Assembly (NCBI RefSeq): GCF_029407905.1
Contig: NC_073628.1
Location: 62,070,501-62,134,500, forward strand
Source: Bubalus kerabau
Lineage: Eukaryota > Chordata > Mammalia > Artiodactyla > Bovidae
Direction of reading: 5' to 3'
DNA: 64,000 nucleotides
Under the pieces are notes generated by a model. The model did no database searches. It was given only the letters and a program-made list of their open reading frames with translations, and was not told the origin of the DNA. Each line of letters begins with the position of its first letter. The first letter of the stretch is position 1. Shown in pieces: positions 12,341 to 24,161 of the stretch. The translations under genes were made by a program, and so were the position numbers.

Positions 12341-12849
12341 TATTATAGTAATGAAAGATGCTAGAGGCGGGTTTTGAGGAAATGTGCTTATAAGGAAACA
12401 GCTCAAGAGAAATCTTTAGAGGGGATTAAACAGAGGGCAGCTAACTTTAGAATAGGAAGGGGATATTCCTTCCCCAGGAAAAGAGGTTCAGGGGAAATAG
12501 GGTTCAACGCACATAGATTCATCAGAATTCCCTATATTGTCCCATTGTTCTTCAAACCCTAAATAGCTAATTATAGGACTGGAAATGCTGTGAATTGTAA
12601 TTCAGTAAACTGTAGGCTCATAATCTGTGTCTAATTTTCTGAAATTTTGCATTGTGGCTAATAAGAGCTAAGAGAATTTCAGGAAAATCATAGAACCTCT
12701 CTTTCTTTGATGATGACTTGAAATGGAAATTTAAATTCATTTCATTGTCTATTTATTTCTGTAATCTCTCAAATGCAGTCAAAAGAACTAACTCAAAGTA
12801 TTCTATTCTCTATGCCATAATATCATTTTAATATTTAGTTTCTATTTGT

Positions 12850-12985
12850 TTTTATTATGTTTCATTTTTTATTGACCACACTTTGTGGCATGTCATATAT
12901 CTTAGTTCCCTGACCAGGGATAAAACCCATGCCCAGTTGTGGAAGCACAGAGTCTTAACCACTGGACTGCCAGGGAAGTCCCTAT
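12850..12985 (-). mobile_element. CHR-type tRNA-derived SINE
   Basis: In antisense it ends with CCACTGGACTGCCAGGGAAGTCCCT at 12959-12983 (head side) and has the CTTAGTTCCCTGACCAGGG block internally. This is the pattern of the cetartiodactyl CHR SINE family, distinct from Bov-tA. Confidence 0.75.
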
Positions 12986-13273
12986 GCCATAATATGTTAT
13001 TGCACTAGTCACTTGTCTCTTGCTACATGCATATCCATAGCAGTTTTATTTCCTTCACCTTCAGGTAGAAAATTATGAAAAACACTCTTTACACTGTATG
13101 CTATGTTCCTCAAGAGTCCCATTTTCACTTTTGGTTTAACTCCTGCCTTCAAATTTCTTCAGGTCAGATAACCAACCTCAACTTCCTATCTTCATGGCTC
13201 TATTTACCTAGAACTAGTATAGTAAAAAGCAAAGGCAGTGGTTTGCCTTGCTGAGAAAGGTCTGTTTATATAG

Positions 13274-13725
13274 CCAAAGTTATAGTTTTTCCAGTAATCA
13301 TGAATGGATGTGCCAGTTGGACCATAAAGAAGCCTGAGCACCAAAGGACTGATGCTTTTGAACAGAGGTGCTGGAGAAGACTCTTGAGAGTCCCTTGGAC
13401 TGCAAGGAGATCAAACCAGTCAATCCTAAAGGAAATCAAGTCTGAATATTCATTTGAAAGACTGATGCTGAAGCTGAAGCTCCAATACTTTGGCCACCTG
13501 ATGCAAACAGATGCCTCCTTAGAAAAGACCCTGATGCTGGGAAAGATTGAAGGCAAGAGGAGAAGAGGGTGAGAGAGAATGAGATGGTGAGATAGCATCA
13601 CCTTCTCAATGGACATGAATCTGAGCAAACTGCCAGAGATAGTGAAGGGTAGGGGAGCCTAGTGTGCTGCCATTCATGGGGTTGCAAATTGGATATGACT
13701 TAGAGAATGAACATCAGCAATAATT
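13274..13725 (+). mobile_element. BovB LINE 3' fragment, diverged
   Basis: The sense C-terminal BovB region is present with GCTGGAGAAGACTCTTGAGAG, GGACTGCAAGGAGATCAAACC and CTCCAATACTTTGGCCACCTG landmarks in diverged form. The open piece at 13300-13572 encodes the CASWTIKKPEH and LKLQYFGHLM motifs, then a stop interrupts it. The AACATCAGCAATAA end replaces the usual ACTGA tail. Confidence 0.9.
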
Positions 13726-13750
13726 TCATTCCTAAATAGTGTGCTTATTA

Positions 13751-13769
13751 AAAAAAAAAAAAAAAAAAC
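13751..13769. repeat. Poly(A) tract
   Basis: A run of about 19 A residues just after the BovB fragment. It is possibly part of that element's tail or an independent slippage tract. Confidence 0.8.
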
Positions 13770-13774
13770 AGAAG

Positions 13775-14665
13775 ACACTCTATTTTAAGTGCCTAATATT
13801 TTGATGTCTGAGTCCACACAATTGGGAAGTCTTCCTTTTGATTTCTGAAAGTATTTTTTTTTGTTTAACATTTACAATATGTTCAGTATTACAGTGTAAG
13901 CACTCTCATCTTCGTATTTCTTTACAGGTGTGAAAGCAAGCAGACTTGCTTACATTGAATACATTTGCAAATAGAATTGGAATTCAGATTTGGTCTCACT
14001 TCAAAGCTTCTTCTTTTCCCTGATAAAATTGAGCCTCCTGTTTATACTGCGTTCTAATTCATTGTCTTTTCATGTCCCCTATTCCTACTGACAGACTCTA
14101 GTTCTGTGATGTGCTAAGACTTTTCAAATTACTTTTAATGATTTGGAGCAACATGCAGAAGAAATAAAGGCAAATTCTAGAAATAACCACAGAAATTATG
14201 AAAGTATATGCCCCAGAGACAAAATTATGCTCAGAAGATCAGAAAGAGAGCCAAGAACTGAGCCTTGCATCATAGAACTCTTAATGGATTTGAGCTAAAA
14301 TAAGTTTGATTTTATATTCCATAGCTATCCACTTAGCCTGCAGCTACAGAGGAAGAGAAAGTTTCTGATTATAAAATTTATACATCCCAACTGAAGAATA
14401 TTTGGAAATTTAACAATTCACATAAAATTAAAAGCATGCACAAGTAAATAATGAGGGGCAAAGACTGGATATATTTTTCATGCTCCCTGAATTAAATTAT
14501 TTTTGTAAGCATTTTCCCTGAATGTAACATTCATTATAAATTTTAACATATACTTTTTTACATAATATGGTTATAGAATGCCTGCTACATGCTTAACATT
14601 TCTATGGGGTTAGTGAAATTATACTCTGTTACTTAGTAAACCATATCACTAGTTCAGATGTTTAG
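13775..14665. other. AT-rich intergenic DNA
   Basis: No gene or recent repeat was identified. Confidence 0.5.
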
Positions 14666-14679
14666 TTTGTTTCTAACTT

Positions 14680-15124
14680 CAGTTCAGTTCAGTCCCTCAA
14701 TTGTGTCCAACTCTTTGCCATCCCATGAATTGCAGCACGCCAGGCTTCCCTGTCCACCACCAACCCCCAGAGTTCACTCAAACTCACATCCAGCGAGTTG
14801 GTAATGCCATGCAGCCATCTCTTCATCTATCATCCCCTTCTCTTCCTGCCCCCAATCCCTCCCAGCATCAGGGTCTTTTCCAATGAGTCAGCTCTTCGCA
14901 TCAGGTGGCCAAAGTATTGGAGTTTCAGATTTAGCATCAGTCCTTCCAAAGAACACCCAGGACTGATCTCCTTTGAATGGACTGGTTGGATCTCCTTGCA
15001 GTCCAAGGGACTCTCAAGAGTCTTCTCCAACACCACAGTTCAAAAGCATCAATTCTTTGGTGCTCAGCTTTCTTCACATCCATATGTGACTACTGGAAAA
15101 ACCATAGCCTTGACTAAATGGACC
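14680..15124 (-). mobile_element. BovB LINE 3' end
   Basis: The antisense BovB 3' terminus starts with CAGTTCAGTTCAGTCCCTCA and continues to GACTAAATGGACC. A 14-bp TSD (TTTGTTTCTAACTT) is at 14666-14679 and 15125-15138, with the right end sharing microhomology with BovB itself. Frames at 14701-15298 (+) and 14830-15036 (-) are BovB-derived. Confidence 0.93.
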
Positions 15125-15276
15125 TTTGTTTCTAACTTAATCACATTCAATTGTGATCATTTTCTACATAAGAATTATGTTTCAATTACATATTCCATTG
15201 CTTGTTATTATCAAAAATCTCCTTCAGCCCCCTCACAAAAAAAGATTATATCTATTTACATTTTCATACTTAGAAT

Positions 15277-15505
15277 GGGGCTCCCCAGGTGGCATTAGTG
15301 ATAAAGAAAACCTCACCAATGCAAGAGACACAGGGGATTACAAATCCAATCCCTTGGTTCAGAAGATCCCCTGGAAAAGAGCATGGCAACTCACTCCTGT
15401 ATATTTTCCTGGAGAATCCCATGGATAAACGAGCCTGGCGGTAGAGTCCATAGCATTGCAAACAGTCAGACACAATTGAAGTGACTTAGCATGTATGCAT
15501 ACTTC
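15277..15505 (+). mobile_element. Bov-tA SINE, full length with head
   Basis: Head GGGGCTCCCCAGGTGGC, body CCCCTGGAAAAGAGCATGGCAA, end GACACAATTGAAGTGACTTAGCATG. Substitutions are spread along its length. Confidence 0.9.
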
Positions 15506-15509
15506 GAAT

Positions 15510-16080
15510 ACACTCCATGATGGAATAGTCGCACTGCAAATTTTATATCCAAGAGAAACTCATAAATGTATACCACAGAACATAGATAAAATTTATAGCA
15601 GTATTTTAATTAAGAGCAAGCATTAGGAATATTTAAATATTGTTTAGGAAGTAATTATGTAATAAATCCATATTTGGAGTATTGTAAAACAGGAAAACAA
15701 GCCATATAAATGTACACAAAACAACATGCAATTCTGAGTGAAAAAAAGGTATAATCTTCTAAGATAGGGCAACAGCCAGAAACAGGAAGCACTCTCATAT
15801 TAGAATAATTCCAGACAGATGTACTGATGAACCTGGGAAAGTGAGTGAAAGTGACAGCCTGGATGTAGCAGGCACCAAGTAGCTACCTCCTTTGGGGACA
15901 GCCTCTGCCACTTGTATCCAGTGCCCACTGGAAGCTTCTCTCTTAAAATCTAGTGAGAACATTTTATTTATTTTTGAATAAAAAAATTATAATTTAGAAT
16001 AGCCCAACAATTTTTTGTTTTGATTTAAAGAAATGTGTTCTAGAAGATACATTACAAAAATCATAGATAACTTGTTTGTT
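15510..16080. other. AT-rich intergenic DNA
   Basis: Nothing gene-like. A moderately GC-rich patch at about 15830-15955 has no long frame and was not assigned to any family. Confidence 0.5.
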
Positions 16081-16084
16081 TATT

Positions 16085-16255
16085 GTTATTCTTTATCTTT
16101 AATCAATTTTTATTGTATTGTACTTGCTGTACAATATTGGGTTAGTTTCTACTGTACAGGAAAGTGAATTAGCTGTATGTATACATATATCCCCTCTTTT
16201 TTGGATTTCCTTCCTATTTAGGTCACCACAGAGCATTGAATAAAATTCCTTGAGC
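16085..16255 (-). mobile_element. Old L1 3' UTR fragment
   Basis: The antisense pattern TGCTGTACAATATTGGGTTAG, CTACTGTACAGGAAAGTGAATTAGCTGTATGTATACATATATCC (diverged) and ACCACAGAGCATTGA matches the 3' region of mammalian L1. The boundaries are approximate. Confidence 0.65.
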
Positions 16256-17055
16256 TAAAAATTGTAGAGACAACTCTGGAAAGAAGTAAATACTTCCACC
16301 CAGAATGTTAAGTGTTTTGACATATTTTTATAATGCTTCTATTTTTTTGTGAAAATAAGAATTATTCTACAGATGTAAAATAAGAAGGCTTGAGAAAAAT
16401 GAATGCGCTTCTTATAAACCAAGCAAACTTTTTCACCAACTCAATATAATGTGATGAAATGTGCTGTTAAAAATACTGAGGTGAATAAAATACTGTCTTT
16501 GCATGTTATTTGACAGATAAATAAATATTTCACAATGCTTGTGTTGTAATGTAAGCATTGTAATGGATGTGCAGAGAAGGTAAAATGGATGCAGAGAGAA
16601 AAAAAAGTAGCTAAAAGTTACTCCTGTGTTTTAGGTTTTTGATTATTAAAGGCATAAAGCAACATCCATATATGTGTGCGCTTTCTGCAGGGTAGAAATC
16701 TGGGCATGGTGTAGATGGATTCTTTCCCTCTGGTGCACGAGGCCAAAACCATGGTCTTACCAAAACTGCACGTACATTTGTAGACACAAACTCTCTTCCA
16801 GGATCACTAAGGTTGTCAGGAGAATTAATTCTTCATGGTTATACAAGGTATCATGGCTATATGAGTATTTTCTTACTGGTTTTGGCCAAAATTGTTGCCA
16901 GTTGCTAGCGGGCCCACTCAGGTCTTAGCCCTGTGGCTCTATTACAAAATTCAAGGACCTCAGGAGAATGTTTCTCTAGCTGTCTACAAGGGAAGATTGT
17001 GTAACATACCTAATGATGGCAGAGACTGCCCCATCATCATTGCCTTATATTAAAT
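16256..17055. other. Unassigned DNA, part possibly an old interspersed repeat
   Basis: No gene is supported. The segment around 16680-17040 contains phrases (GGGCATGGTGTAG, GTCTACAAGGGAAG) that look like an ancient mammalian interspersed repeat, but I cannot assign the family by eye. The 84-codon frame at 16674-16928 has no domain. Confidence 0.35.
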
Positions 17056-17059
17056 AATG

Positions 17060-17267
17060 TGTGCTGGCATGCTCAACCATTTCTGACTCTTTGCGACCAC
17101 ATGGACTGTAGCCCACCAGGCCCCTCTGTCCATGTGATTCTCCAGACAAGAATACTGGAGTGGGTTACCATGCCTTTCTCTAGGGTATCTTCCCTGACCC
17201 AGGGATCAAACCTACATCTCCTGCATTGGCAGATGGATGCTTTAATGCTGAGCCAACAGAGAAGCCC
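17060..17267 (-). mobile_element. Bov-tA SINE with head
   Basis: An antisense monomer: GTGCTGGCATGCTCAACCAT tail side, ACTGTAGCCCACCAGGC body, head ending AACAGAGAAGCCC. The flanking TSD is not clear. Diverged. Confidence 0.87.
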
Positions 17268-17269
17268 AT

Positions 17270-18788
17270 GTTATCTAATATTACTTATTAATAACCATCA
17301 ATGTTATTAACCATAGTTGAAATGTAATCTGTATAACTTCAATAATATTTACTATTTTCGTCATGACATTGCAACTCTCAAGAAATCCAATACATATGAA
17401 AAGTTTTTTAATTTATTTTTTCTACCATGAGAAATGAATTATATCATCTTTAAAGCTACATTTTGCTGTAAAATTTGTAATTTTTTGTGCAGAATATATC
17501 AAATATTTTGATTTGTTCTTGCATTCAGATAAAATAGTCCATTTATTTTCATTTAATTTTTGAAATTCAAATTGTTATTTAAATGTTTTTAACAAACTTT
17601 AATTCTTTGCTCTGAACTATGATTGATACATTTCACATGGATGCTATTTTCTGGAAAAATGAGAAAAACTGACTTGGCTATTTAGAAATCATTATAATTT
17701 CAATATTTCTACTTCTTATTTTTGTTTAACTTAAAGGAATATATAACATGTGGCATTATATGTTGAGACTGTTGGTCAAACTGTATAATATTGAGTCAAT
17801 GAAATATGAATTTCTAATTCACTTGTGAATTATTAACACTAACTTTTAAACCTCAAAAATTTGCTAAGGAATTGCATTTCATGCTTAGAAATGTATTTTC
17901 TGTCTCAAAGGTTTAATCTTCTATCCTGAACTTATTTTTATTCAAGGCACCTAGGCAAAGTCTAAATGTTCTTTTCATGAGCTGTCCATCATTTACATTA
18001 CATGAATAGATACATAATCATAAATCTGGAAGAATGTGCAAAATCAATCAACCAAACAAACTGCATAGAACTCAAAAGATGTAAATTCTAAATGTTCAAA
18101 ATGCATTCAACCAAAAATTGTAGCAGCTTCTCTACTTAGTAAATAATTTTATCTTTATTTATATAGTTTATTATGACCTTTTAATTTGAGTTAATCTGAA
18201 TATCAAAGAATTAAATAGGAGAATTCTGGCTCTTAATTATTCTTTATTTTTTTAAAGTGAAAAGTATCAGACTTTCTTAGATGAGTGTTTCTGCCAATAA
18301 ATAATTCAGACTTCTCAATATCAGAAGAAAAATCACTTTAAAGTGAGTAATGTATAAATGGAATATTGTGCGCTTATTTCATCTTTATTATTCTTTATTA
18401 AATACAAAAATTAAAACTGTCAGACCCTACACATTTGAAACTATGTAGTGCAAATAGAATCATTGCTAATAAAAAAGTAGAGATTTGTCTGTTTAAATGT
18501 GTATTAGTAAAATGAATTCTTAAGCATGATCTTCTGCACAGAGTGGTGTTTTTAAAATTAGAAATTATGAATGGTTCTAACATGTGTATCAATATACTTA
18601 CATGATAGATATGCGTTTACCTTTGTACAGCAATATTTTCTCAAACTTTTGGCTGTTAAACTTTATAAATGAATAAATTTAAAAAATCATATATCATCTT
18701 TGACCTCAAAATAATTAGCTGATTTACCTTTTAGCAAACCTTAACTGTAGCTCCATCTGTAGAGTAGATAATATAAATATGTAAAACT
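17270..18788. other. AT-rich intergenic DNA
   Basis: About 1.5 kb of very AT-rich sequence without assigned repeats or coding potential. The 64-codon minus-strand frame at 18398-18592 shows no domain. Confidence 0.55.
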
Positions 18789-18800
18789 TCTTGAGCCTTC

Positions 18801-19102
18801 CCTGCTAGCTCAGTTGGTAAAGAATCAGCCTGCAGTGCAGGAGACCCCAGTTTGATTCCTGGGTTGGAAAAATCCACTGGAGAAGGGATAGGTTACCCAC
18901 TCTGTTATTCTTGGGCTTCCTTTGTGGCTCAGCTGGTAAAGAATCTGCCTACAATGCAGGAGACCTGGGTTCAATCCCTGGATTGGGAAGATCCCCTGGA
19001 GAAGGGAAATGTCTACCCACTCCAGTATTCTGGCCTGGAGAATTCCATGGACTGTATACCCCATGGGATCACAAAAAGCCGGACACAACTGAGCGACTTT
19101 CA
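18801..19102 (+). mobile_element. Bov-tA dimer (truncated first unit plus full second unit)
   Basis: Two tRNA-headed units are joined head to tail. The first has a head (CCTGCTAGCTCAGTTGGTAAAG) and stops at ACTCTGTTATTCTTG; the second starts at about 18913 (GGCTTCCTTTGTGGCTCAG) and ends at GAGCGACTTTCA. One 11-bp TSD (CTTGAGCCTTC) brackets the whole pair at 18790-18800 and 19103-19113, so they inserted as one dimer or the second entered the first very precisely. Confidence 0.9.
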
Positions 19103-19119
19103 CTTGAGCCTTCACTTCA

Positions 19120-21265
19120 GTACTTTCTTGATCTGATTTTCTCCACCAAGAACTGACAGTGAGTTCACTGTCATATACTATATGAATCGGGCCTGGAATA
19201 AGTGCTTTTTATCTTAACTTTCCTCAAAGGTACATGCTCAGTAATTAGTAAGTGGGTTCTACTCCAGCTGACCTACAGAGGTAATTAAGAGGACATGAGT
19301 CTAGTTAGTTGCCTGCAAAAGTACCCAGTACACTTTTGAGAATTTGCTCCTCCACTGAACCGGGATTTGGGTTTCTGAAAAATACAGTTAAGCTCTCAGT
19401 TCAATAAACTCTTCATAAGGACATCTTGTTATAATGAGAATATTTTATATTTGACACTTCATTTTAAGAAAAAGGAAGTTTCCCATAAGCATAGTTTCTA
19501 CATTTTTTCATTTGACCTTTGTAAGATTTTATGGAAGGGTGGCTTAAAATGATTATTTAGCTTTAATTTCTCTTTAACATAATGATTAAATGAATCCATT
19601 TCAATGGTTGAAACTAACATTTTCACATTATTTAATTTCCAACCCTTAATTATGATGTTGAGGTTACCATGTTTGTTTCTCATTCCATCAAACAATACTG
19701 TTAATTTTTTTTTCCTATCATTACTGTGTTCAAGGTCTACTGAAACATCACTTGAGAGATTAATCACACTGCAAGTTCTAAACTGAGTCCTCATGGGGGA
19801 GGTAAATTTACCAGTGCCAAGAAAAATAAATGGTCTGCTGAACCTCTGATTCATTTATTTGAATATTTTCAATTTTGTTGCTTATACTTTATTGATATTA
19901 GTTATTCTGTATTTATAACCAGCCTTGCACACATGCATGGTTGTTTCTTAATCAAATATCTACCATATGCACTTGTTCTTCCAGTACATTTATGTTTCAT
20001 CCGCCCTTACCTTAACCTTGACTTTATGCTCAATTTCACTTGTTGCCCATCTCAAGTTATTTTATCATGACGTGGTTTTCTTTTATATTAATTTAGCATG
20101 ATTCAAGCTGTGCAGTAAGTTTTCAGTTGCTTACAAAAGTAGCTACAAATCTATGTGATTTCAGATGCCTTTGATACATTTTTGATCTCTATAGTTAGTG
20201 ATTCAATTATTCTAAATTCTAGGAGTAATTCCTGACCCAAATTTTACCAAATGACAGATTGCATCCTGTTGGGTTTTATATATGCTTTCCTGTTATCTAG
20301 GACCTTTTCTGATGCTCTGTCCAGGCTCAGTGGAACTGTTGTTCTGTTTATTTACTTATATTGTATCACCTATTATTTTAAATGAAAAAAATGGAAATAT
20401 ATTTATGTATCCATACTCAAAATGAAGGAGAATTAAGCTCTACATCCTGGTGAGAGAATAATTAACTAATGTGTAGATGTGTTAAAAATCACCACAGAAA
20501 TTAATATGTCTACTGGAAGAAATACTTTTAGGCTATTACACTGTTTCTCTTTATTTATTTATTCACAAAATTTATCATTCATCATTAGCCTCACCTACAA
20601 CAATTATTGTGGTATTCTTACAAAGATTTTCTAGTTGCTACATTTCTTCTGCATTTGTTATTTTAAACTGTTTTCCAAGAAAGATTTGTTCTTTATACCT
20701 CTATTTAATCAGATGGATTCATGGTTATTGTATTTCTTTTCTATTGATGGTTTAAAGATATTGCACACATTTAGCAGCTTACAATAGTGTCCATTTATTA
20801 TCTCATAGTTTCCATGTGTCAAAACTCTGGGCATTGTGTAGCTCATCTGGTTCCTCTGCTCTGAAACCCACAAGATAGAAAACAGGTGTATACAGGACTG
20901 AATTATTTTCTCGAGTCCCTTCCAAGTTCACTTAGGTTTTCAGTGGGATTCAGTTGCCTGTGGGTGTAGGCCTGAAGTTTACTTCCTGGATGTCAGCCAG
21001 GCATCATTCTCTGCTTCCAGAGACCACCAGCATTCTCTGACTCATAGTCCCTTACTAAGCCAGCAGTGATGGATAAGCCACCTCCTGATCTGAATGTCTC
21101 AACTGCCTCCCTCTTTTCTACTGCATCTCTCTGCACCCAGCTGGAGAGAATCTCTTTGCTGTCACAGGCTCAGTTAAATAGACTGGGCCCATCTGAAGAA
21201 CTGGGGATAATCTTGTTTTAAGTTTCATAAACTTAATTATATCTGTAAAGTTATTTTTGCCATGT
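19120..21265. other. AT-rich intergenic DNA with an old-repeat-like patch
   Basis: No gene is supported. The 118-codon minus-strand frame at 19498-19854 has no recognised motif. The patch at about 20790-21100 is less AT-rich and resembles an ancient mammalian repeat (ATCTCATAGTTTCCATG, TCAGTGGGATTCAGTTGCC), but it was not assigned. Confidence 0.4.
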
Positions 21266-21301
21266 AGCATCACATATTCCAGGCAACAAATATTGAAAGA
21301 A

Positions 21302-21509
21302 AGTGAAAGTGCTAGTCCCTCAGCTGTGTCCGACACTTTATGACCTTATGAATGGTCGCCCACCGGTCTTCTCTGTCCCTGGAATTTTCCAGGCAAGAAT
21401 ACTTGAGTGGGTTGCTGTTCCTTCTCCAGGGGGATCTTCCTGACCCAGGGCTTGAACCAGGGTCTCCTGCATAGCAGTCAGATTCTTTACCAGCTAAGCC
21501 ACCAGGGAA
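21302..21509 (-). mobile_element. Bov-tA SINE with head
   Basis: Antisense: AGTGAAAGTGCTAGTCCCTCAG tail side in diverged form, AATTTTCCAGGCAAGAATAC body, TAAGCCACCAGGGAA head. It is flanked by an unusually long imperfect direct repeat (21268-21301 and 21510-21541, beginning CATCAC and ending AAAGAA). Confidence 0.88.
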
Positions 21510-21995
21510 CATCACTTTTCCAGGCAGCAAAGATTAAAGAAGCCTAAATCCTCCCTACCAACTATTTATTTATTTATTTTTCTGCTTTGGTTTAAAAGCA
21601 AATCATTTTGTACTAGGTTTTGTTGCTCACATTCCTCTAGCTTTGCTCATTAGAAACTTTTTCAGGTTGGTTTCCTTTTCATGCCCCTCCTCCTCCTTTT
21701 AAGAGGGTGTAATACTTTGCCACACTACTGATTGTCCCAAGCTCATCTAGTATTAACTATTTCCCCTGGTCCCTACAGTGAGCAGTTTCGATAAGGACCC
21801 TGATTTCTTTTGTTCTGAATTTCTTACATATTCAAATCACAAAAACAAAATAAAAAACTCAGATCAAGGACAGGGGAGGGATACATTTGTAATTAACAGA
21901 TGCAGACTGCTATACATAAAATAAACAATCACCCATTGTATAGAATGGGAACTATAATCAATATCTTGTAATAACCTATAGTGGGAGATGCAGAA

Positions 21996-22120
21996 TGAAA
22001 TGGTAACCCACCCCAGTGTTCTTGCCTGGAGAATTCCATGGACTGAGGAGTCTGGTGAGCTGCAGTCCATGAGGTCAAAAAGAGTGAGAAACAACTAAAG
22101 TGACATAGCATACACGCATA
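21996..22120 (+). mobile_element. Bov-tA SINE fragment nested in L1
   Basis: A headless sense fragment starts near GAAATGGTAACCCACCCCAG and ends at AAGTGACATAGCATACACGC. A near TSD (ATGCAGAA at 21988-21995, ATGCAAAA at 22121-22128) flanks it within the L1. Confidence 0.85.
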
Positions 22121-22191
22121 ATGCAAAAGCATCTGAAAAAGTATATATATATGAATTACTTTTCTGTATATCTGAAGCATTGTACATCATC

Positions 22192-22202
22192 TGTGTGTGT
22201 GT

Positions 22203-22246
<44 letters not shown>
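22192..22246. repeat. (TG)n microsatellite
   Basis: About 55 bp of TG dinucleotide with one TATG interruption, immediately before an antisense Bov-tA tail. It arose probably by expansion of the SINE's CA-rich 3' tail. The Val-Cys run in the frame 22121-22444 is its translation. Confidence 0.95.
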
Positions 22247-22250
<4 letters not shown>

Positions 22251-22441
22251 ACTCAGTCATGCCTGACTGCTGCTTCATGGACTGTAGCCCACCAGGCTCC
22301 TCAGTCCATGGAATTTTTCAGGCAAGAATAATGGAGTGGTTGCCGTTTCCTACTGCAAAAGATCTTCCCAACCCACAGAGGGAACCTGTGTTTCTTGCAA
22401 CTCCTGTATTGGCAGGGGTGTTCTTTTCCACTAGTGTCACC
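22247..22441 (-). mobile_element. Bov-tA SINE nested in L1
   Basis: Antisense: CACTCAGTCATGCCTGACTG, GGACTGTAGCCCACCAGGC, then a diverged head region ending about CACTAGTGTCACCTG. The short flanking repeat TCA(T/C)CTG is present on both sides. Confidence 0.85.
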
Positions 22442-22606
22442 TGATATACTTCAATTAAAAATAAAAATTTCTTAAATGATTAAGTAGGAGATAAGACAAA
22501 AATCCAAAGTTTATAGCTAACACATAACTAAGAGCCAGAGAATACTACAGCTTTCTACTGGTGACTCAGGAGAGACTGCAGTTCAAATTTAGATGCTCAT
22601 ATCCTA

Positions 22607-22826
22607 TTGCTGGGGCTTCCGCAGTAGCTCAGTGGTGAAGATTCTGACTGCAATTCAGGAGCCACAGGAGATGCAAGTTACATCCCTGGGTTAGAAAGAT
22701 CCCCTGCAGTAGGAAATGGCAACCCACCCCAGCGTTCTTGCTTGAAGAATCCCATGGACAGAGGAGCATGGTGGGCTAAAGTCCATAGGGTTGCAAAGAG
22801 TTGGACACAACTGAAGTGACTTAGCG
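22607..22826 (+). mobile_element. Bov-tA SINE, full length, with (CA)n tail
   Basis: Head GGGGCTTCCGCAGTAGCTCAG, end GAAGTGACTTAGCG, followed by (CA)n at 22827-22849. A 7-bp TSD (CCTATTG) is present before the head and after the CA run. Confidence 0.9.
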
Positions 22827-22849
22827 CACACACACACACACACACACAC
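22827..22849. repeat. (CA)n microsatellite, SINE tail
   Basis: An uninterrupted CA run at the 3' end of the adjacent Bov-tA. It is a potential length polymorphism. Confidence 0.95.
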
Positions 22850-23213
22850 AGCCTATTGTTACCTCATCACTTCCTTAAAATTGAGGCAGTTTTTTGACAT
22901 CATGTCCTTTAATATTGCTTTTCTCCTTTTCTCTTGGGTTTTTCCTTCTCGAACTTCTTGGAGCATCATATCTCTTAGCTTCTGTTTTGTATTTACAGTT
23001 AAAAATGTTCTACAATGTATTCCAAGTTGTTGGTTTATTATAACCTACAGATTCAACTATTATCTGATGCTTGATACATCTACTGAGATTTTTTAAACAT
23101 TTCTATTTTATTGTTATTTATAAACATCAGTATAGGCAAAAACAGAAGCATCAGCTTATGACTGAAAAACTTAATAAGATTAATTTTGCACTTTATCACA
23201 ATTTCTATTGAAT

Positions 23214-23585
23214 CAGATCAGATCAGTCACTCAGTTGTGTCCAACTCTTTGCGACCCCATGAATCGCAGCACGCCAGGCCTCCCTGTCCATCACCAACTC
23301 CCGGAGTTCACTCAGACTCATGTCCATCGAGTCAGTGATGCCATCCAGCCATCTCATCCTCTGTCGTCCCCTTCTCCTCTTGCCCCCAATCCCTCCCAGC
23401 ATCAGAGTCTTTTCCAATGAGTCATCTCTTCGCATAATGTGGCCAAAGTACTGGAGTTTCAGCTTTAGCATCATTTCTTCCAAAGAAATCCCAGGGCTGA
23501 TCTCCTTTAGAATGGACTGGTTGGATCTCCTTGCAGTCCAAGGGACTCTCAAGAGTCTTCTCCAACACCACAGTTCAAAAGCATC
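23214..23585 (-). mobile_element. BovB LINE 3' end
   Basis: The antisense BovB terminus begins with the CAGATCAGATCAGTCACTCAG tail variant. A perfect 13-bp TSD (ATTTCTATTGAAT) is at 23201-23213 and 23586-23598. The C-terminal peptide frame is open across the element (within 23223-23699 on the minus strand), with LKLQYFGHIMRRDDSLEKT and WLDGITDSMDMSLSEL, which suggests it is fairly young. Confidence 0.95.
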
Positions 23586-23778
23586 ATTTCTATTGAATAC
23601 ATATATACATATTCTGTTATTGCTATTAAGCAATGTATACCTAAAATGAAAATACGTTTTTTTAGTTTTCCCCCCAATATTCATAATTTTAAAATACATC
23701 TCATAAGCTATACTCTGTGGAAATACTCCAAATTAAAATTTGACAGACTTTGAATTTTAATACACACTAATTTGATTT

Positions 23779-23985
23779 TGGGGCTTTCCTAATGATTCAG
23801 TGGTAAAGAACCCACCAGCCAATAAAGGAGATGTAGATTTGATCCCTGGGTCAGAAGATCCCCTGGAGAAAGAAATGGTATCCCACTCCAGTATTCTTGC
23901 TTGGAGAATCCCATGGCCTGAGGAGCTTGGAGAGCTACAGTCCATGGGGTTGCAAAGAGTTGGACACAATTGAGCAACTAAACAC
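23779..23985 (+). mobile_element. Bov-tA SINE, full length with head
   Basis: Head GGGGCTTTCCTAATGATTCAG, body CCCTGGAGAAAGAAATGG, end GACACAATTGAGCAACTAAACACC. No precise TSD was resolved. Confidence 0.9.
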
Positions 23986-24161
23986 CAAAATTTTGACCTC
24001 TAACTTAGAACTTACCAAATCCTGACTCCTACTTAGTTAAGTATTTGCTAATTCTCATTTCATAAACAATGCAGAGACATGAAGCATTATCACTACTTTC
24101 TTTATTGTGAATAACACTGAGAGCTTCTGGCACATGTTGCTTCATGTAGAAAAGCCATCTT

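Larger units (their letters stand above)
21850..22475 (+). mobile_element. Old L1 3' UTR carrying two SINE insertions
   Basis: Three collinear L1 blocks can be followed: 21862-21987 (GGGAGGGATACATTTG ... ATATCTTGTAATAACCTATA), 22129-22190 (GCATCTGAAAAAGTATATAT), and 22442-22470 (GATATACTTCAATTAAAAATAAAAA). A Bov-tA separates blocks 1 and 2, and a (TG)n plus Bov-tA separates blocks 2 and 3. Confidence 0.75.

Noticed and set aside
16674..17040. Segment considered as an exon or ancient LTR/DNA repeat
   Set aside because: It looks like an old interspersed repeat, but I could not name a family with confidence, and the 84-codon frame has no domain.
22121..22444. 107-codon frame with a Val-Cys repeat, superficially like a secreted cysteine-rich protein
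   Set aside because: The repeat is the translation of a (TG)n microsatellite, followed by antisense SINE.
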